In this document: piece after piece, positions 12,032-24,275 of the stretch
Numbering within the stretch: position 1 is the stretch's first letter
Layout of the letters: each line of letters begins with the position of its first letter
Assembly: GCA_015680685.1 (NCBI GenBank)
Contig: MNCI01007621.1
Span: 30,839 to 94,838 of the forward strand
Length of the DNA stretch: 64,000 nt
DNA from: Gnetum montanum
Lineage: Eukaryota > Streptophyta > Gnetopsida > Gnetales > Gnetaceae
Reading direction: 5' to 3'
Translations under genes and position numbers: made by a program
Notes under the pieces: generated by a model
The model's input: the letters and a program-made list of their open reading frames with translations, nothing else
What the model was told of the DNA's origin: nothing
The model's database searches: none

Positions 12032-13981
12032 TTAAGGGTTGGTGGAACTGCCTTGGGNGGCAATAGTCATTTTTCCCTTACCCTTGTTACGTGGGTGGTC
12101 TAAATCTCTCTTCTTTTTCTTATCATGGTCACTACTTCGCTCCTTAGAATCCTCTATGATTTTTAAAATGGTTTCAAATATACTATCTAAGGAGTCCCAC
12201 ATTTGATCTACCNNNNNNNNNNNNNNNNNNNNNNNNNNNNNNNNNNNNNNNNNNNNNNNNNNNNNNNNNNNNNNNNNNNNNNNNNNNNNNNNNNNNNNNN
12301 NNNNNNNNNNNNNNNNNNNNNNNNNNNNNNNNNNNNNNNNNNNNNNNNNNNNNNNNNNNNNNNNNNNNNNNNNNNNNNNNNNNNNNNNNNNNNNNNNNNN
12401 NNNNNNNNNNNNNNNNNNNNNNNNNNNNNNNNNNNNNNNNNNNNNNNNNNNNNNNNNNNNNNNNNNNNNNNNNNNNNNNNNNNNNNNNNNNNNNNNNNNN
12501 NNNNNNNNNNNNNNNNNNNNNNNNNNNNNNNNNTACTGTTCCGTGCTTTCTCTTTTCCATAGCTCTCCTTCTTCCTTAGCTACTTTCTCCAACAATCTAT
12601 GAACCTCATGAGACCTAAGTTNATCTACGAGGTGGCGTAGTTGATCCTGTTGTGCATAACCATGGCCCAGGCAATGATGTAGTAATGCATAATATCGACC
12701 CATGGCAGCATCCAAGGGTTCGTGATTACCCTGCTTCCATTCTTGGATCTGCTTACACAAGTTGGACACTCTGGAGTACATTTGGTATTTATCGTTAAAC
12801 AATTCTAACATCGTACTCCATTGTCTAATGGATTCCAGTTCTAAGGACCGGTATCAACTTTCTGCTTCTTTTATGAGTGTCCTAGGGAACAAATTTAACT
12901 TCTTCCACTCATTTTCAATATTCTGCAAGGCACAGGCATTGTGGAATGCCTGTAAGTGGTTTTGTAGATCAACATTGTATCCCACCTCAAACTGTGGGAT
13001 ATTATTCATGTCTAGTCTCTTGATCTAGCTATCTTTCTGGTGCCTTGTAGGTATTCTAACTACCTCCGTAATGTCTAACATACTTTGGGTTACTAGTAGG
13101 GGTTCTTCGTTGTCATTTCTTCCATGGCGTCTATGATGCCTACGCGGTTCCCTACTTTTCCTTCTATGCCTTGACTCTCTAGAATGCCCTCATTCTCACT
13201 CTTGACTCTCTCATTGAGGGTTCTCATCTTGCTTATCCTTATCCTCACAATTTTGCTCTTTGTGACTATGTCTTGATGTGGAAGGAGAGGGTGAATGATG
13301 CGATGAAGGGGAAGAAGAAGGAGAACCATTGCCATGATGATGTTTCTTACCTTCTCTTTAGTGGTTATGGCCCCAATCGTGATGACGATCAAAATGCCCA
13401 CCCTTGTCATGTGTTTGTGTTCCCTCAGTGAACACTTGGTGTTCATGGGGATCATAACCAGGATTATGAATCATGGATTGTAGGTTCTAATACCCCACCT
13501 CCTCACCATCGTTAGGAGGGGGAACATCATTTGATGCAGAACCTATTACAACTGGTTCACCATCTCCAATTTCACTTAGGATATGCGAGACCCTTTTTCC
13601 CTTCAACGATGTATGGTAGCTCTCCTGCTGCGAGTCCCTTAAATGTTGCACCACTGTGGGATGGTAATCCCTTGTGTCGTAATCACTTGCAACATATTCA
13701 GCATATAGCTACATCATGCCTATTTGTGCAAGAGCATGAAGGAGCATGTTGGGGACTGCATGATCTGGAGGTAACACTATGTTACCTTGCAAGTCTCGCC
13801 AACGCAGTTATTCATCTTGATGGAGGATAAAAGTAAAATCGGGTATGTACTCATCGTGATAAGTATATACCACCTGATACTGTTGAGGAACTAGTAGTTC
13901 TTGGTTATGTATGTTGTGTCGCTGACTATCTCTTATGTGATCCCTAGGTGGTGAAGTGCTTTTATGAGAAGAAGAAGACAT
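12032..13981 (-). pseudogene. Family N gag remnant (copy B)
   Basis: Starts at ATG 13981 with a serine-rich N terminus (MSSSSHKSTSPPRD), then a basic Arg/His/Ser-rich stretch (about 13100-13450), then a retrotransposon Gag core (LELFNDKYQMYSRVSNL, 12750-12810). Stops and frameshifts break it, for example after the RHQKDS motif near 13026. A 321-base N run (12213-12533) and single Ns (12058, 12622) hide part of the C-terminal region. The core is clearly homologous to the gag of copy C at 28554-29363, which confirms the family. Gag would form the particle coat. Confidence 0.85.
12213..12533. other. Assembly gap (321 N)
   Basis: Run of N inside the gag remnant. Sequence on both sides is gag of the same element, so the gap is probably a repeat-induced scaffold gap whose true length is unknown. 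Confidence 0.99.
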
Positions 13982-14107
13982 TGTTATCTTGTCAGTGTGC
14001 TTTTGACCGTTGTTTAAATTTTCTTTTGATTAACCCTAAGGGTTCATTTAAGCTTCCCAATGATGTGGATGATTTCCTATGTTCTACTTAGCGCACAAAA
14101 AACTTAG

Positions 14108-14125
14108 TCCCCGGCAACGACGCTA
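14108..14125 (-). promoter_or_regulatory. Family N primer-binding site (tRNA-Asp), copy B
   Basis: On the minus strand, one base after the LTR, TAGCGTCGTTGCCGGGGA. This differs at two positions from TGGCGCCGTTGCCGGGGA, the complement of the 3' end of plant tRNA-Asp. Copy C has the same site with one mismatch at the same spacing. Confidence 0.85.
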
Positions 14126-14126
14126 A

Positions 14127-14789
14127 TGATGAGTGGCGAGGTACCCCTACACTCAACCATATGAATACGAGTGTTACACGTGTGATCCGGTTGAACTCCG
14201 TAGACTAAGTGCCTACACGCCTTATGGAATGCCTAAGGTTAATCAATCATTGTCCTCCCAAGCTTACTTGTATTTTTCACAATTGTATGGTTAAGTAAGC
14301 TTGAGGCATGTGATTTTTATATCTTTTATGTTTTTATCGCCTATGCTAATGAGGGAAAGGGTGAAGAGACTAAATAACTAACTTTAACTAACTAAGCCTT
14401 AATTACCCTAGCATCAGTATCCATTCCCACTTGCCATTTCACACCCTGAACCAATGCAATANATAATTAAATTCCTATTTAGCTTAGTTCATGCACTACA
14501 AGGTTTATCCAAAAGTTCATCTTTATTGTCGTACACAATTGTGTGCTTAAGTACAGAATTGCTCGAATAAAGATCCGTTCACTTTGGGACTCCTACTGCA
14601 AGCACATAGAAATTATTCTAACTCTGAAATGGAAAAATGGCAAGAGTTTGGCTAAGGTTTAGATCTATATGGAGAAACAAGGGAGAGCCACCTCTTATTT
14701 ATAGAATTGGCAGTGGGCTGCGATATCGTGTACACGATATCACAGGGAAGGATGCGATATTGCGGCCCATGCAATATCACGTCCCATCA
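14127..14789 (-). repeat. Family N 5' LTR (copy B)
   Basis: 663 bp from TGATGGGACG to CACTCATCA on the minus strand. It aligns with 8220-9056 but lacks about 155 bp, at a point marked by an ambiguous base (14462), so the shortening may be an assembly collapse. The TATA box is at 14696-14703, and the GATATCG cluster at 14718-14783 is shorter than in the 3' LTR. Confidence 0.9.
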
Positions 14790-14794
14790 CAAAG
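14790..14794. repeat. Target-site duplication (right), CAAAG
   Basis: Exact repeat of 8215-8219, immediately after the element's outer CATCA end. Removing 8220-14794 restores a continuous integrase-type reading of Copia-2. Confidence 0.93.
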
Positions 14795-16405
14795 GAAGTT
14801 TAGAGTGGTATATCTATGTACATGTTTGAAAATATGATAGGTCCAAATCAGACTCTGTTTTTTAAATGTATTTTTCTTAGCTATGGAAATGATGTCAAAG
14901 CTTACAAGTTGTATAACCCATAAACAAAAAGAGCTATTTATTAGTTGAGATGTTATCTTTAGAGAAAAATATGGATCTATGGAGAAATCTTTAAATGCTA
15001 AAACTCCTTCCCTAGCCAACAGGATGGTGATAGCAAGGTAATGAAGAAGAATAAAATGAAGAGGGAGAACATAGCTTCAGTGAAGATGATCTACTATGAT
15101 GTTTAACACATATAAGAAGATTACCATCACATCTAGAGGAATACATATTATTTACTAAAAATGATGAGGCATCAACATATGATGAGGCATGTTCATCTAT
15201 GTGAAACACAAAATGAAAATAAGCAATCAATGTTGAAATGACATCAATTCATAAGAATAAAACATGAAAATTGGTTGATCTTCCACTAGATAGGAAATTG
15301 ATTGGAAATAAATAGGTGTATAGAAAAAAATCTAGAAATCAATACAAGGCTTAACTTGTAGCTAAAGAATATTCTCAAAAAGAATAAATTAATTATGATG
15401 AAATATTTTCTCTAGTAGTCAAAATTAACATCCATAAGATCATTGTAGTCCATTATAGCTATTTATAATCTTGGACTTGAACAAATGGATGTGAAAAAAA
15501 CATTCCTCAATGGTGATCTTGAGGAAGAAATCTATATGATTCAACCTAACGGATATGAAATAAAAGGAAAAGAGCATATGGTGTGTTGATTACTAAACTC
15601 ATTATATAGGCTACTAATTATATGGAATAAAAATTTTACTGACCATATGATAAATCTTAGCTTCGGTAGAAGTGTAGAAGACTTACATATGTATATTAAA
15701 AATACAAATGAAAAATATATTATCTTGTTACTATATATGTCAATGACATACATGATATTTAGCAGTTAAAACTTCATCTATCTTCTTAATTTGAGATGAA
15801 GGATCTTGATGTTGCATAAAATATTTTGGACATGGAAAGTAAAAGAGAGAAGGTTAATAAAAATATTTGGCTCAAATAGTTTGCATATGTTAAAAATGTC
15901 TTTAAAAGGTTTAATATGTAAGATTACAAGCCAATGGCCACTTCCTGTGAAACTGACTCTCAAATGAAAAATGTCCAAAGAAAAAAGAAGATAAAGAGAT
16001 CATGATTAAAATTGCATATGCTAGTGCTATCAACAATTTAATGTATGTAATGGTCTCTATTAGACCTATATTACTTACATTATTGGAAAACTTAGTAGGT
16101 ATATGTCTAATCGAGGGAAACAACACTAGATTGTTGTGAAATTAGTCTTCTAATATCTTTGTGGTACTATGAATTATGAGATTTGTTATAAAAATGATTC
16201 CCTTGGACTTCATGACTTCATTGATGCATATTGGATTGTGATCTTAAAAGTAGAAAATCTACTAGTGGATGTGTTTATCTCTTTGGTAATGTTGTTTCTT
16301 GGAAAAGTCAGAAATAATCTTATGTTGCTTAATCTACCACTGAAGCTAAATATGATGCTGCTAACTTAGCATGCAAAGAGAGTATTACTCATGAAAGAAT
16401 CCATG
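14790..16405 (+). pseudogene. Copia-2 polyprotein, 3' half (IN-RT-RNase H)
   Basis: Continuation of Copia-2 after the family N insertion. The C-terminal part of integrase runs to about 15010, followed by a poorly conserved linker. Reverse transcriptase is seen at about 15340-15780, with the [19 protein letters not shown] motif near 15480-15535. RNase H remnants lie near 16160-16400. There are many stops and indels. RNase H runs directly into a partial LTR, so the element's 3' junction has lost sequence. Confidence 0.85.
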
Positions 16406-16567
16406 AGCTTTAATCCTCCTCCATTTTATTCTTTAATTTTCTTGATGCTTCAATTTGTAAGTTGTGTTGTTGCTAACGGTCTAGGAGTCGATTTTTCCTA
16501 GGGTTTTTCACCTCGAAGATTTTCCCCAAGGTAATTGTATGTCTTTTTAATTTCTACAATAGTCTTC

Positions 16568-16601
<34 letters not shown>

Positions 16602-16629
16602 TATTATGTACAAGAGACTAGGAATAATA
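16406..16629 (+). repeat. Copia-2 3' LTR (5'-truncated)
   Basis: Aligns with the right half of the 5' LTR (6081-6295), sharing CATGAGCT, the CTTTAATT..CT block and the GAATAATA end. Its U3 side is missing. It contains an (AT)n microsatellite at 16571-16598 that the 5' LTR lacks. Confidence 0.8.
16571..16598. repeat. (AT)n microsatellite
   Basis: About 14 AT dinucleotides inside the Copia-2 3' LTR; it replaces a short AT-rich stretch in the 5' LTR. Confidence 0.95.
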
Positions 16630-19129
16630 TAGAAAAGTGCTTAAAAGTAGATTCTCTCATATACCAGCTAACACTTTTTTTGATAATAGTCAACAACTTC
16701 TCCCTACATCAACTAGGACGTCTTCTCATGATAATCCAACATAGCCCACTAATTTACCATTGCTTTATCAAACAGTTTGACTATGGATACATCAAAATAC
16801 ATATATCCAACACAACATAAGGATTTTTCCCCCTAACTTCTGCCTATACAACAAGATACATTACCCACTATATAAGAATGTCCTATCACAAGGCTACTTC
16901 ATCAGTGCTCCCACATATGTAAGCAATCATAGATGTGAGCAGAGTTAAGAATTGAATCTACAGTGTTTCAAAAATCAATAGATCATAATATGTGAATCCA
17001 TCAAGCTATTCTATGATAATATTCTAAATATGATAAGTGATGAAGACAAGGTATTAAATATTTTTAACTACAAGGTAAGGGTTCAATTGTGGGAGATAAT
17101 ACTCCAAAGTATATGTTTAATTTCAATAGGTAACATTGAGTTATAAAAGGGGAAAGGGGAAGGGTGTTGAAACCATAAAGAATGATTGCAAGTATATCCT
17201 AAGACATATACCCAACATGATATTTTCAAATCCGAGTTATGGGTTTGATTCTAGTGGATAACATTGAGCTATAAAGTTTTGTTTAAGTTTTACAAAAGTT
17301 TCATGTTGGTTATATGTACAAAGGTAAGTTTAAAAATCCATCCCATTTTAGCAATTTCACCCTACATAAGAAGTTCAAGCAAAATTTTCTTATGTGAAAA
17401 TAAAAAACATTTTAAAAAATTCTCCATCATTAGTAAATGAAATTGGTGTTCTACCTAGAACATAAAAATGACAAAAATTAATGTAGTGCTATATTAATGT
17501 GTCTTCTAATAAATTTTGAGCATGATACATTATGAACTACATTGATATATAAGAATGAAAAAAATTAATGCAATGTTGTATTGATGTGTGTGGTGATAAA
17601 TTTTGACATATATGACAATAAAATTTTGAGGCATAATGCATATGAAAAGCATTATATTGATGTGTGTGCTATAATAATAATTTTTATGGGTAATTTGATA
17701 GTAGTTTTGAAAAAAAATTTATTGGATGTACTTTTGGCAAAACAACTTTATTGGTTGTAGTTTTAGCAAGTGAGAAATTGCTTACTTAGTTAGAGCATGT
17801 GACTTGTAGTCTGAATGTCATATGTTTGATTTCAAGGGCTAGGTATGTTCAGGTACATGCCACATGAGGGGGCATGATATGTTTATAAGTCACATGTGCC
17901 ACTTTGATCATAGTAAAAATATAGTTTGCAAGTCACATAAGGAATAGGTATGTTGAAACACATGTGACCTAAGAAACAATAAAAATCCTAAAATTAGCTT
18001 GTTGTATGATCATTCTTTTCAAAGACCTTTAATTAGCTTATTTAAATTTTATTTTATTGGACTTGCTAGCTTCTTAATTTTTGGTTTGGGGCCATCAAAC
18101 TCCAAAAGAATAAATAATAACTAAAACTTATTTTTAGGTTTTTGTATCAAAATGATAGAGCTTGACACAAATTAGGTATCCCTATAGTCATGTAAGGATC
18201 TCTTTCTTTGTTTTTCATAGCAAGATCTTCATCCTCATAATGATAAACCCTCACTCAAATTACTCATGCTTATGAAAGGACAAGTTTTGCAAGAACCCCA
18301 TAATGGCATTTTCCTATGTAACAACACAAATAGAAGCATAGGAACTATTATTAACTTGACCAATACGTTGCTAGAAAATATGAATGGATTTTATTTGCTT
18401 ATACTTTATAGCTTCTTAATTTCCTAATTTTTATGGAAAATATAAACTTGATCTTTGCATACTTTAATTTTGGGTTTTTTAAATCCTTTAGATTTAGAGT
18501 ATGTGGATATTATGTGTTGGTAGGAAGAGGGATGATGGCAATGGTATTGGAACCCAAAATAATTTAAATTCAATATTTTTGCTTCAATTTGTCATATTCA
18601 CTAAAAGAAATGTAAAACTTCTCATCTCACAAAAAGACCTTCTTCATGATTTTCGAAAAAAAAAAGTGACTAATATGTTAGTTAACCATAAAAAATGAGC
18701 TAAATTTGATTAAGAAGAGACTTGCTTATAGAAAAGTGACAAATTAAGAAGAGACTTGCTTATAGAAAACTTTGATTTGATATCAATTATTTGACAACTT
18801 ATAAAGATATTTTAGCTTCACCTTTAGATATTCAATGCTAAAGAATTACAAAAAGCTTATTCGATTTAAAAAAGAAAGTTCACTAAAGAAAAGTAGGAAA
18901 GAATAATGAGTTAGCTCAAATCTAATCCAAAAAAGCTTTTAGAATTTCTTCCTAGAGAAATAGAAAAATGATTGCAAATTGTACTTATGTACTATTCAAA
19001 CTTCTTTTAATAACCTTTTTAATCAAGAGGCTCCCCATACTATGCAAGATAACTCTATTTTTCTTGAGTTATTCCATGATGATGTTTCTTTAGGAACTTA
19101 AAGATTATCTTTTGAGAAAGGTGTAGATG
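16630..19129. other. AT-rich spacer, no gene recognised
   Basis: No coding domain was recognised. Around 17460-17690 there is a degenerate tandem repeat of about 80-100 bp built on AAAAATTAATG.A.TG.TATTGATGTGT. A short duplication, AAGAGACTTGCTTATAGAAAA, occurs near 18713 and again near 18748. The rest looks like decayed repeat sequence. Confidence 0.5.
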
Positions 19130-20800
19130 TTAATGGATTATACGTAAAGCTTCTTAACTGTAGTGATCCATTGATCTGGAAAGAAATTGGCAATCTTCTT
19201 AATAAAGGGCTTCAACATGGTTTGGATCACTCTTAGTATTCTAGTTAAGTCTTGCTTTTCAAAAAGGGGGGATAAGACATATCTTAATAATTATCAGTTG
19301 ATTGCAATCAATTTGGTTTTTACTAAGTTTTTGACTACTATGTTGGAGAATAAAATTAGTTTATGGGTAGAAATGCAAGGTCTTCATGCTCAATAGCAAG
19401 TAGGCTTTGGGAGAAATCATTCTACTATAGGCTATCTAATAACTTTGCATTATTGTCCGGAGAAGGCAAAAAGACCCAACTATAACACTTTTATTTGTTT
19501 TATTGATTTTTCCAAGGGTTATGATTCTATTACTCAAGATAAACCTTGGAAGACACTAAATTACATTAATATTCCACAAGATCTCATTTCTCATGCTAAA
19601 AGAATCTATGGGATAGTTAACATTCTTATTGAAGATAATCTTACTTGAGAAAGAGAGATTATCAATAGTTTCATAGGAGTTAAAAGGCTATTCTTTGTCA
19701 CCTACTTTCTTTGGCATATTTATAGATGAATTGGAGGAATGGATGTAAAATACCTCTAATCAAGGCTTGTCATTGAATGTATTATTTTTTAACATGCTTC
19801 TCTTTGTAGATGATGTAGCCTTGATTTCAAAATTTACTCCAGGGTTAAATTATATGCTTCAAATCCTCCATGAATATTACAACCATTTTGGTATGAAAAT
19901 TAATATTGATAAGACTAAAATTCTAGTTTGTGGTACTAGAAATAAAAATTACAATTTTTTCTTGGGGAAAATAGACTTGATATTTGTGAATATTATTAAT
20001 ATTTGGGAGTTAAATTTGTTAATAATTATAGTTGGAATACCTTTATTACTACAAAGGATTCCAAGTGGTGTGTGAGCTCTATTTTCTCTAAGAAATAATT
20101 GCAATAAGAAAAAAAATTTTGGCAAGAGCGATCAGAAAAAAACTTTTTAGTAGTCTTATCCAACTCATATTATTATATGGGTGTGTTGCATGGGGACCTT
20201 CTCTTTCCACACATAAGTAGAAAAAATTAGAGTAGGTTCAAAAAATAATTTCTTGTATGTGAATGTCAAAGGATTGTTTGAACTTGAAATAAGTGAAACA
20301 TAGGTACACCATAAGATATATAGTCTAAATAGAACTTTATAACTTAGAATTATCTACTAGAATTGAACCAATGACTTGGAGGTTCTAAATCAAGAATCTT
20401 ACAACTAGAATAATACATCATTGTGACTTGAATTTGTATGTGAATTTCAAGTGAAAATGAAGATCTTTTATGATATCTTACTTCCAGAAGCATATTTGCT
20501 TCCTCTTAAAGTTGAAGCCCTTTATCAATTTATTACTTATACTCATAAGTTAAGTTATATAGAGGAATTCAATCATCATAAGGAGGTAATGAATGCTATA
20601 GAAGAAAATGAATGATTGCATCAAGAAAGACTATGACATTAGTCATAGAATATTGTAATGAAGGATTTTCCTTTAAACAAAAGGATCTTCCATAAGACTA
20701 TAAAGAAAAATTCTGGGATAAATTTTGGTTGAATCCATCAAGAAAGAAGCATTTTTATTTATATTCTATTAGAGGAAGTTTGTTATCTAGTAATTTGAAC
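19130..20800 (+). pseudogene. LINE reverse transcriptase remnant
   Basis: Non-LTR retrotransposon coding remnant with stops throughout. Motifs in order: a fingers-type stretch (KTYLNNYQLIAINLV, about 19274-19318), palm motif A (FICFIDFSKGYDSI, about 19490-19530), the catalytic box FVDDVAL (about 19803-19823), then INIDKTKILVCG (about 19899-19935). The C-terminal part carries LLYGCVAWGPS (about 20170) and degraded Trp-rich sequence to about 20800. The RT order and the lack of LTRs point to a LINE. The endonuclease part is not seen, so it is probably 5'-truncated. Confidence 0.85.
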
Positions 20801-22559
20801 TAATTAAGATTTCTTATTTAATCTATTTTCATTGCTCAATTCAATCCTTTATTTCCTAAAAAATTAATAACTTAAAAAATTATGAATATACAAGTATTTC
20901 AAGGTAACTCATCAACGTCTTCTCTAGCAATGATGCCAATGATAGGGGTCCCAATAGGATTTATCATATAGAACACAGTGTGATTCAGTAGTAAGCTTTG
21001 ATGATGTTGAGTAGATTGCCAACAACACTAATGTATATTGTTGTGTTCAATAAACATAAAAGAGATTATAATACATATAATACAATTGAAAACCCATGTT
21101 GCCATGATGGAAGATAGAGAAAATATTTATAATTTTTTATTTTATAATTTTTATATATTTTATAAATAAAAAATAAAATAATAATAAATGCACATGAATC
21201 ACAATCTCTCGTGGGGACATAAATCATGCTTGAAATTGCTCAAATGTATTACAATCCCTTAAGAGACAAGTGCGACACCACACACAGAATGTAATAAATG
21301 GCTCTTAGTCAAAACCTTGATGGTCCAACACCATGTTGTACAGTTATGATCTTCTTGGATAATAATGAACTATTGCAACTTAATAGAATGAAAATAAAAT
21401 AAATATTTTTAATGTTTAAGGCATCAATAGTAAAATAAAGGAAAACCATGAGCTTTATTCATCATGCAAATATTGGACTTCACATCAACTAAATGGTTTC
21501 AAGTTATGTAAGCAAGGTAGCACTTTAATAGACTCTCTTGCACTTGTAAAAGTGACAACTCAAAATACACATACAAGCTAGGAAGAAAATCAACTTACCC
21601 AAGGGAGGAAGAGATCTTCATATAAACCAAATGCTAAAATCTAAAATGAAATTATTGCTATGTCTATGTATGCTAAGATATATGTGAGAGCTCATCCTAA
21701 GTATTTATAGTTTTCACAATGTAACGGTAGAGGTTCATTAACATCCAGGAGTAAATAGAGGTTCATCAACATAGCCCTAACTAATCAAATCATACTTTCA
21801 TGACTTGAACCCAACCTTCGGTAAGTAGGGGATGTGCTACCATTAATATGATGATGTAGGATGATGTGTTAATGCAAGGAAGTAAGTGCATTTCCCTTCC
21901 AGGAAATAAGGCTGATCCCAAATGAAACCTAAGATCCAAAGGAACATGTCAAATGAACCTTAAGGTGTTCGAACAAGGTTACAAACTTCCTAAGGAGATT
22001 GATACATGCACATAAACTAAAATTATGATACAACAGGAAAGGAAGCATACCTAGAAGATATAAACCATAACCAAATATGCTAGACTACAAAATTCCATTG
22101 GATGTCTCATCAAGAACATGTTTTGAAATTCAAAATTTCTAGCTATGTTGATCATGTTTTTTGTGATGTCTTATCAATTGATTATGCTGAAATGATATTG
22201 GAATGACCTTGAAATTTTAACAATGGTGCTAAATTTAATGATGTTAAAAATGTTTTATCAATTGCTATAGATGATGGAATTTATGAATTAATTCCAATGA
22301 TAATTAAACAAGGAATTAGTCCTCAAGATATATATCTTTAATCTTGTTGGGTGAGGAAATATATCAAAGAACATTATGAATTGACATTGATTTTATTGTG
22401 GCATCCATAATTGCATCATTAATGGTTGAGTAATATGAATTATAGCACCATTAATGGTTCAAAAATGTGAATTATAGTAATAACTAAAAAGTTGCACAAG
22501 TAATTCCCAAATGTCTTCAAAGGAAAAATTAGAAGATTAATCATCAATGAATAATGTAC
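20801..22559. other. Spacer or decayed LTR, unassigned
   Basis: AT-rich sequence with no convincing domain. The position just left of the gypsy pol remnant suggests that some of it is the 5' LTR, gag and protease of that element, but I could not match it to the region right of 28290, so this remains unproven. Confidence 0.4.
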
Positions 22560-23128
22560 AATGTCAAATTGAATTCATATTAAGAACTATATTCCAAATA
22601 AGAGAACATAGTAAATGACACCAAATCACAAGGAAAAATTACAAAAGCAAGTGAAGGAACTACTTGCAAATGGATTTGTAAGGTAATCCATATCACTTTA
22701 TGTAATTCTAGTGGTGCTAATTTCCAAGAAGAAAAGTGAAGAATGGAGCATATATATTAAATCCAAGGAAGTGAAGAGGATTATAATAAGATATCATTTT
22801 CCCATTCTAAGAATAGATGATATTCTTGATGAATTAAGACATGCTAAGAAGTTTAGAAAAATTGACTCAAAGAGTGGATATCATTAAATTAGAATTCAAT
22901 GAATGATAAATTGAAGACAATATTTAAGACTCTGAATGATTTTCTTGAATGATTCATGAGGTAATCCATATCACCTTATGTAATTCTAGTGATGCTAATT
23001 TTCAAGAAGGCAACTTAAGAATGGATGATCTATATTAACTCAAGGATAATGAATAGGATTACAGTAAGGTATCATTTTCCCATTCCAAGAATGGATGTTA
23101 TGCTTGAAGCTTTTAACACATGCTAAGA
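22560..23128 (+). pseudogene. Gypsy-2: Ty3/gypsy RT, left part, with tandem duplication
   Basis: Decayed Ty3/gypsy reverse transcriptase. Weak matches to the segment before the palm and to IDYRALNK..FPIPRIDELLDEL and KIDLRSGYHQI can be followed across frames at 22680-22900. A block starting AGGTAATCCATATCAC at 22681 recurs at 22959, so the RT segment is tandemly duplicated with a period of about 280 bp. The second unit is cut at 23128 by the TRIM insertion and resumes at 26032. Confidence 0.8.
23124..23128. repeat. TRIM target-site duplication (left), TAAGA
   Basis: TAAGA precedes TGTGAGAGACG and is repeated exactly at 26032-26036 after the element's final ACA. The undisturbed sister sequence at 22845-22849 has a single TAAGA in the same context (CATGCTAAGAAGTTTAG). 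Confidence 0.93.
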
Positions 23129-23675
23129 TGTGAGAGACGTCCCAAGGTGGTGATTCTCCTAGGCTCTCCCCATGGTTTGGGGGCCATGGAACACTTTGAA
23201 ACCCACCCCAACTTGGTGGTACCAAGCTAGCAACAAGACACCCTCCTGTTGTAACTCTTTCTTAAGTCCTCTTCATTCTACCCTCACCACGGAGAACTAC
23301 ATGGCCCTGATTCTACGGTGGTCATAGATCTATAGGCAACCAAGACTGGATAGTTTTGGTGTCATGCGAGGCCACACCTTGTACCAAATCGTGAGGGATC
23401 TGGGGGTGAGTCACCTTCCCTTGTAGGTGCATCATTTCCCCTCCCACTGATGTTGTCTATAGGGTTTCTTGTGTGCTTGTTTGCTTGGTCCTCATTTGGA
23501 GTTGGTTATCCTTCGTGAGGTGCATTCCATACGTACATATTAAGAAGCTGTACTTGCACTCACTCTTGAGTTGCTTACTTGCTTGAGCCGTATTACCTGG
23601 GTTTTTTGTCCCAAATCCATTGGATCTTAGTGAATTCCTTGGGCTGCTGGACAACGTAGGGGCAATGTTATTACA
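23129..23675 (+). repeat. TRIM LTR 1
   Basis: 547 bp, TGTGAGAGACGTCCC to GTTATTACA. It lacks the stretch CACCCTTGGGTGACTCTTAAGTG-like found in LTR 2 and LTR 3 (24347-24370, 25526-25543), which accounts for its shorter length. Confidence 0.92.
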
Positions 23676-23677
23676 GA

Positions 23678-23689
23678 TGGTATCAGAGC
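23678..23689 (+). promoter_or_regulatory. TRIM primer-binding site (tRNA-iMet)
   Basis: A perfect TGGTATCAGAGC, two bases after LTR 1. In the second internal unit the same site is mutated (TGGTATTCGAGT, 24850-24861). Confidence 0.93.
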
Positions 23690-24275
23690 ATTTTGAAATC
23701 ATGTTGCAATATGCATGTGCTCTGTAGTCGTGTTACTCCATTGAGGTTGTTTGATTAACGGCCCCTTCAGATTGATAGCTGGGTTTGCCTCTCTGTGCTG
23801 GGTGAGCACTAACAAAGGATGATGATCTGTCCTAGATCCTACAAATATTGGACTAGCAGATGGCATGAAATGGTATCCTTCACCATGCCAGATATTGATG
23901 GCCTAGAAGTGGCCAATGCATTGAGGTCCCACTTTGGTAGGTGGGGGATACTCAGTTGGCATGTTTCGTTATTCGATCGTTGTGTTCATGTCCCGAATCA
24001 TTTTTGTTCAATGGAAGTTGTATAGTGGGTTCAATGCGATGGTTGATCAGAGTTGGGAAGTCTTTGGGCTTCCTCTAAGTGCCCTTTGCATTTCATTCAG
24101 GGCATTGGATGGAAGGACGTATCAAGTGTTGGGTTTGGATCTTCCTTCAAGCCTGGCTTTAGAGGAGTTGACAAATCCCTGAAGTTGACAAAGTTCCAAA
24201 CCCATACTGAAGTGTACTCTCGAAGCTATCCTAGGCTCCACTCTAAGGATGTCACTTCTTTGTGTAGGGGAGGAT

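Larger units (their letters stand above)
8220..14789 (-). mobile_element. Family N element copy B, full length, non-autonomous
   Basis: A complete LTR retrotransposon of about 6.6 kb (including a 321-base N run) on the minus strand, inserted in the integrase region of Copia-2. In element order: 5' LTR 14127-14789; tRNA-Asp primer-binding site 14108-14125; gag from ATG at 13981 to about 12032; protease 11911-11258; about 2.2 kb of non-coding sequence; polypurine tract 9057-9066; 3' LTR 8220-9056. Perfect CAAAG duplications flank it. No reverse transcriptase, RNase H or integrase motif was found on either strand, so it probably relies on enzymes from another element. Gag-protease content with a tRNA-Asp primer suggests derivation from a Ty3/gypsy element, possibly of the Athila/Tat group; that placement is inference. 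Confidence 0.9.
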
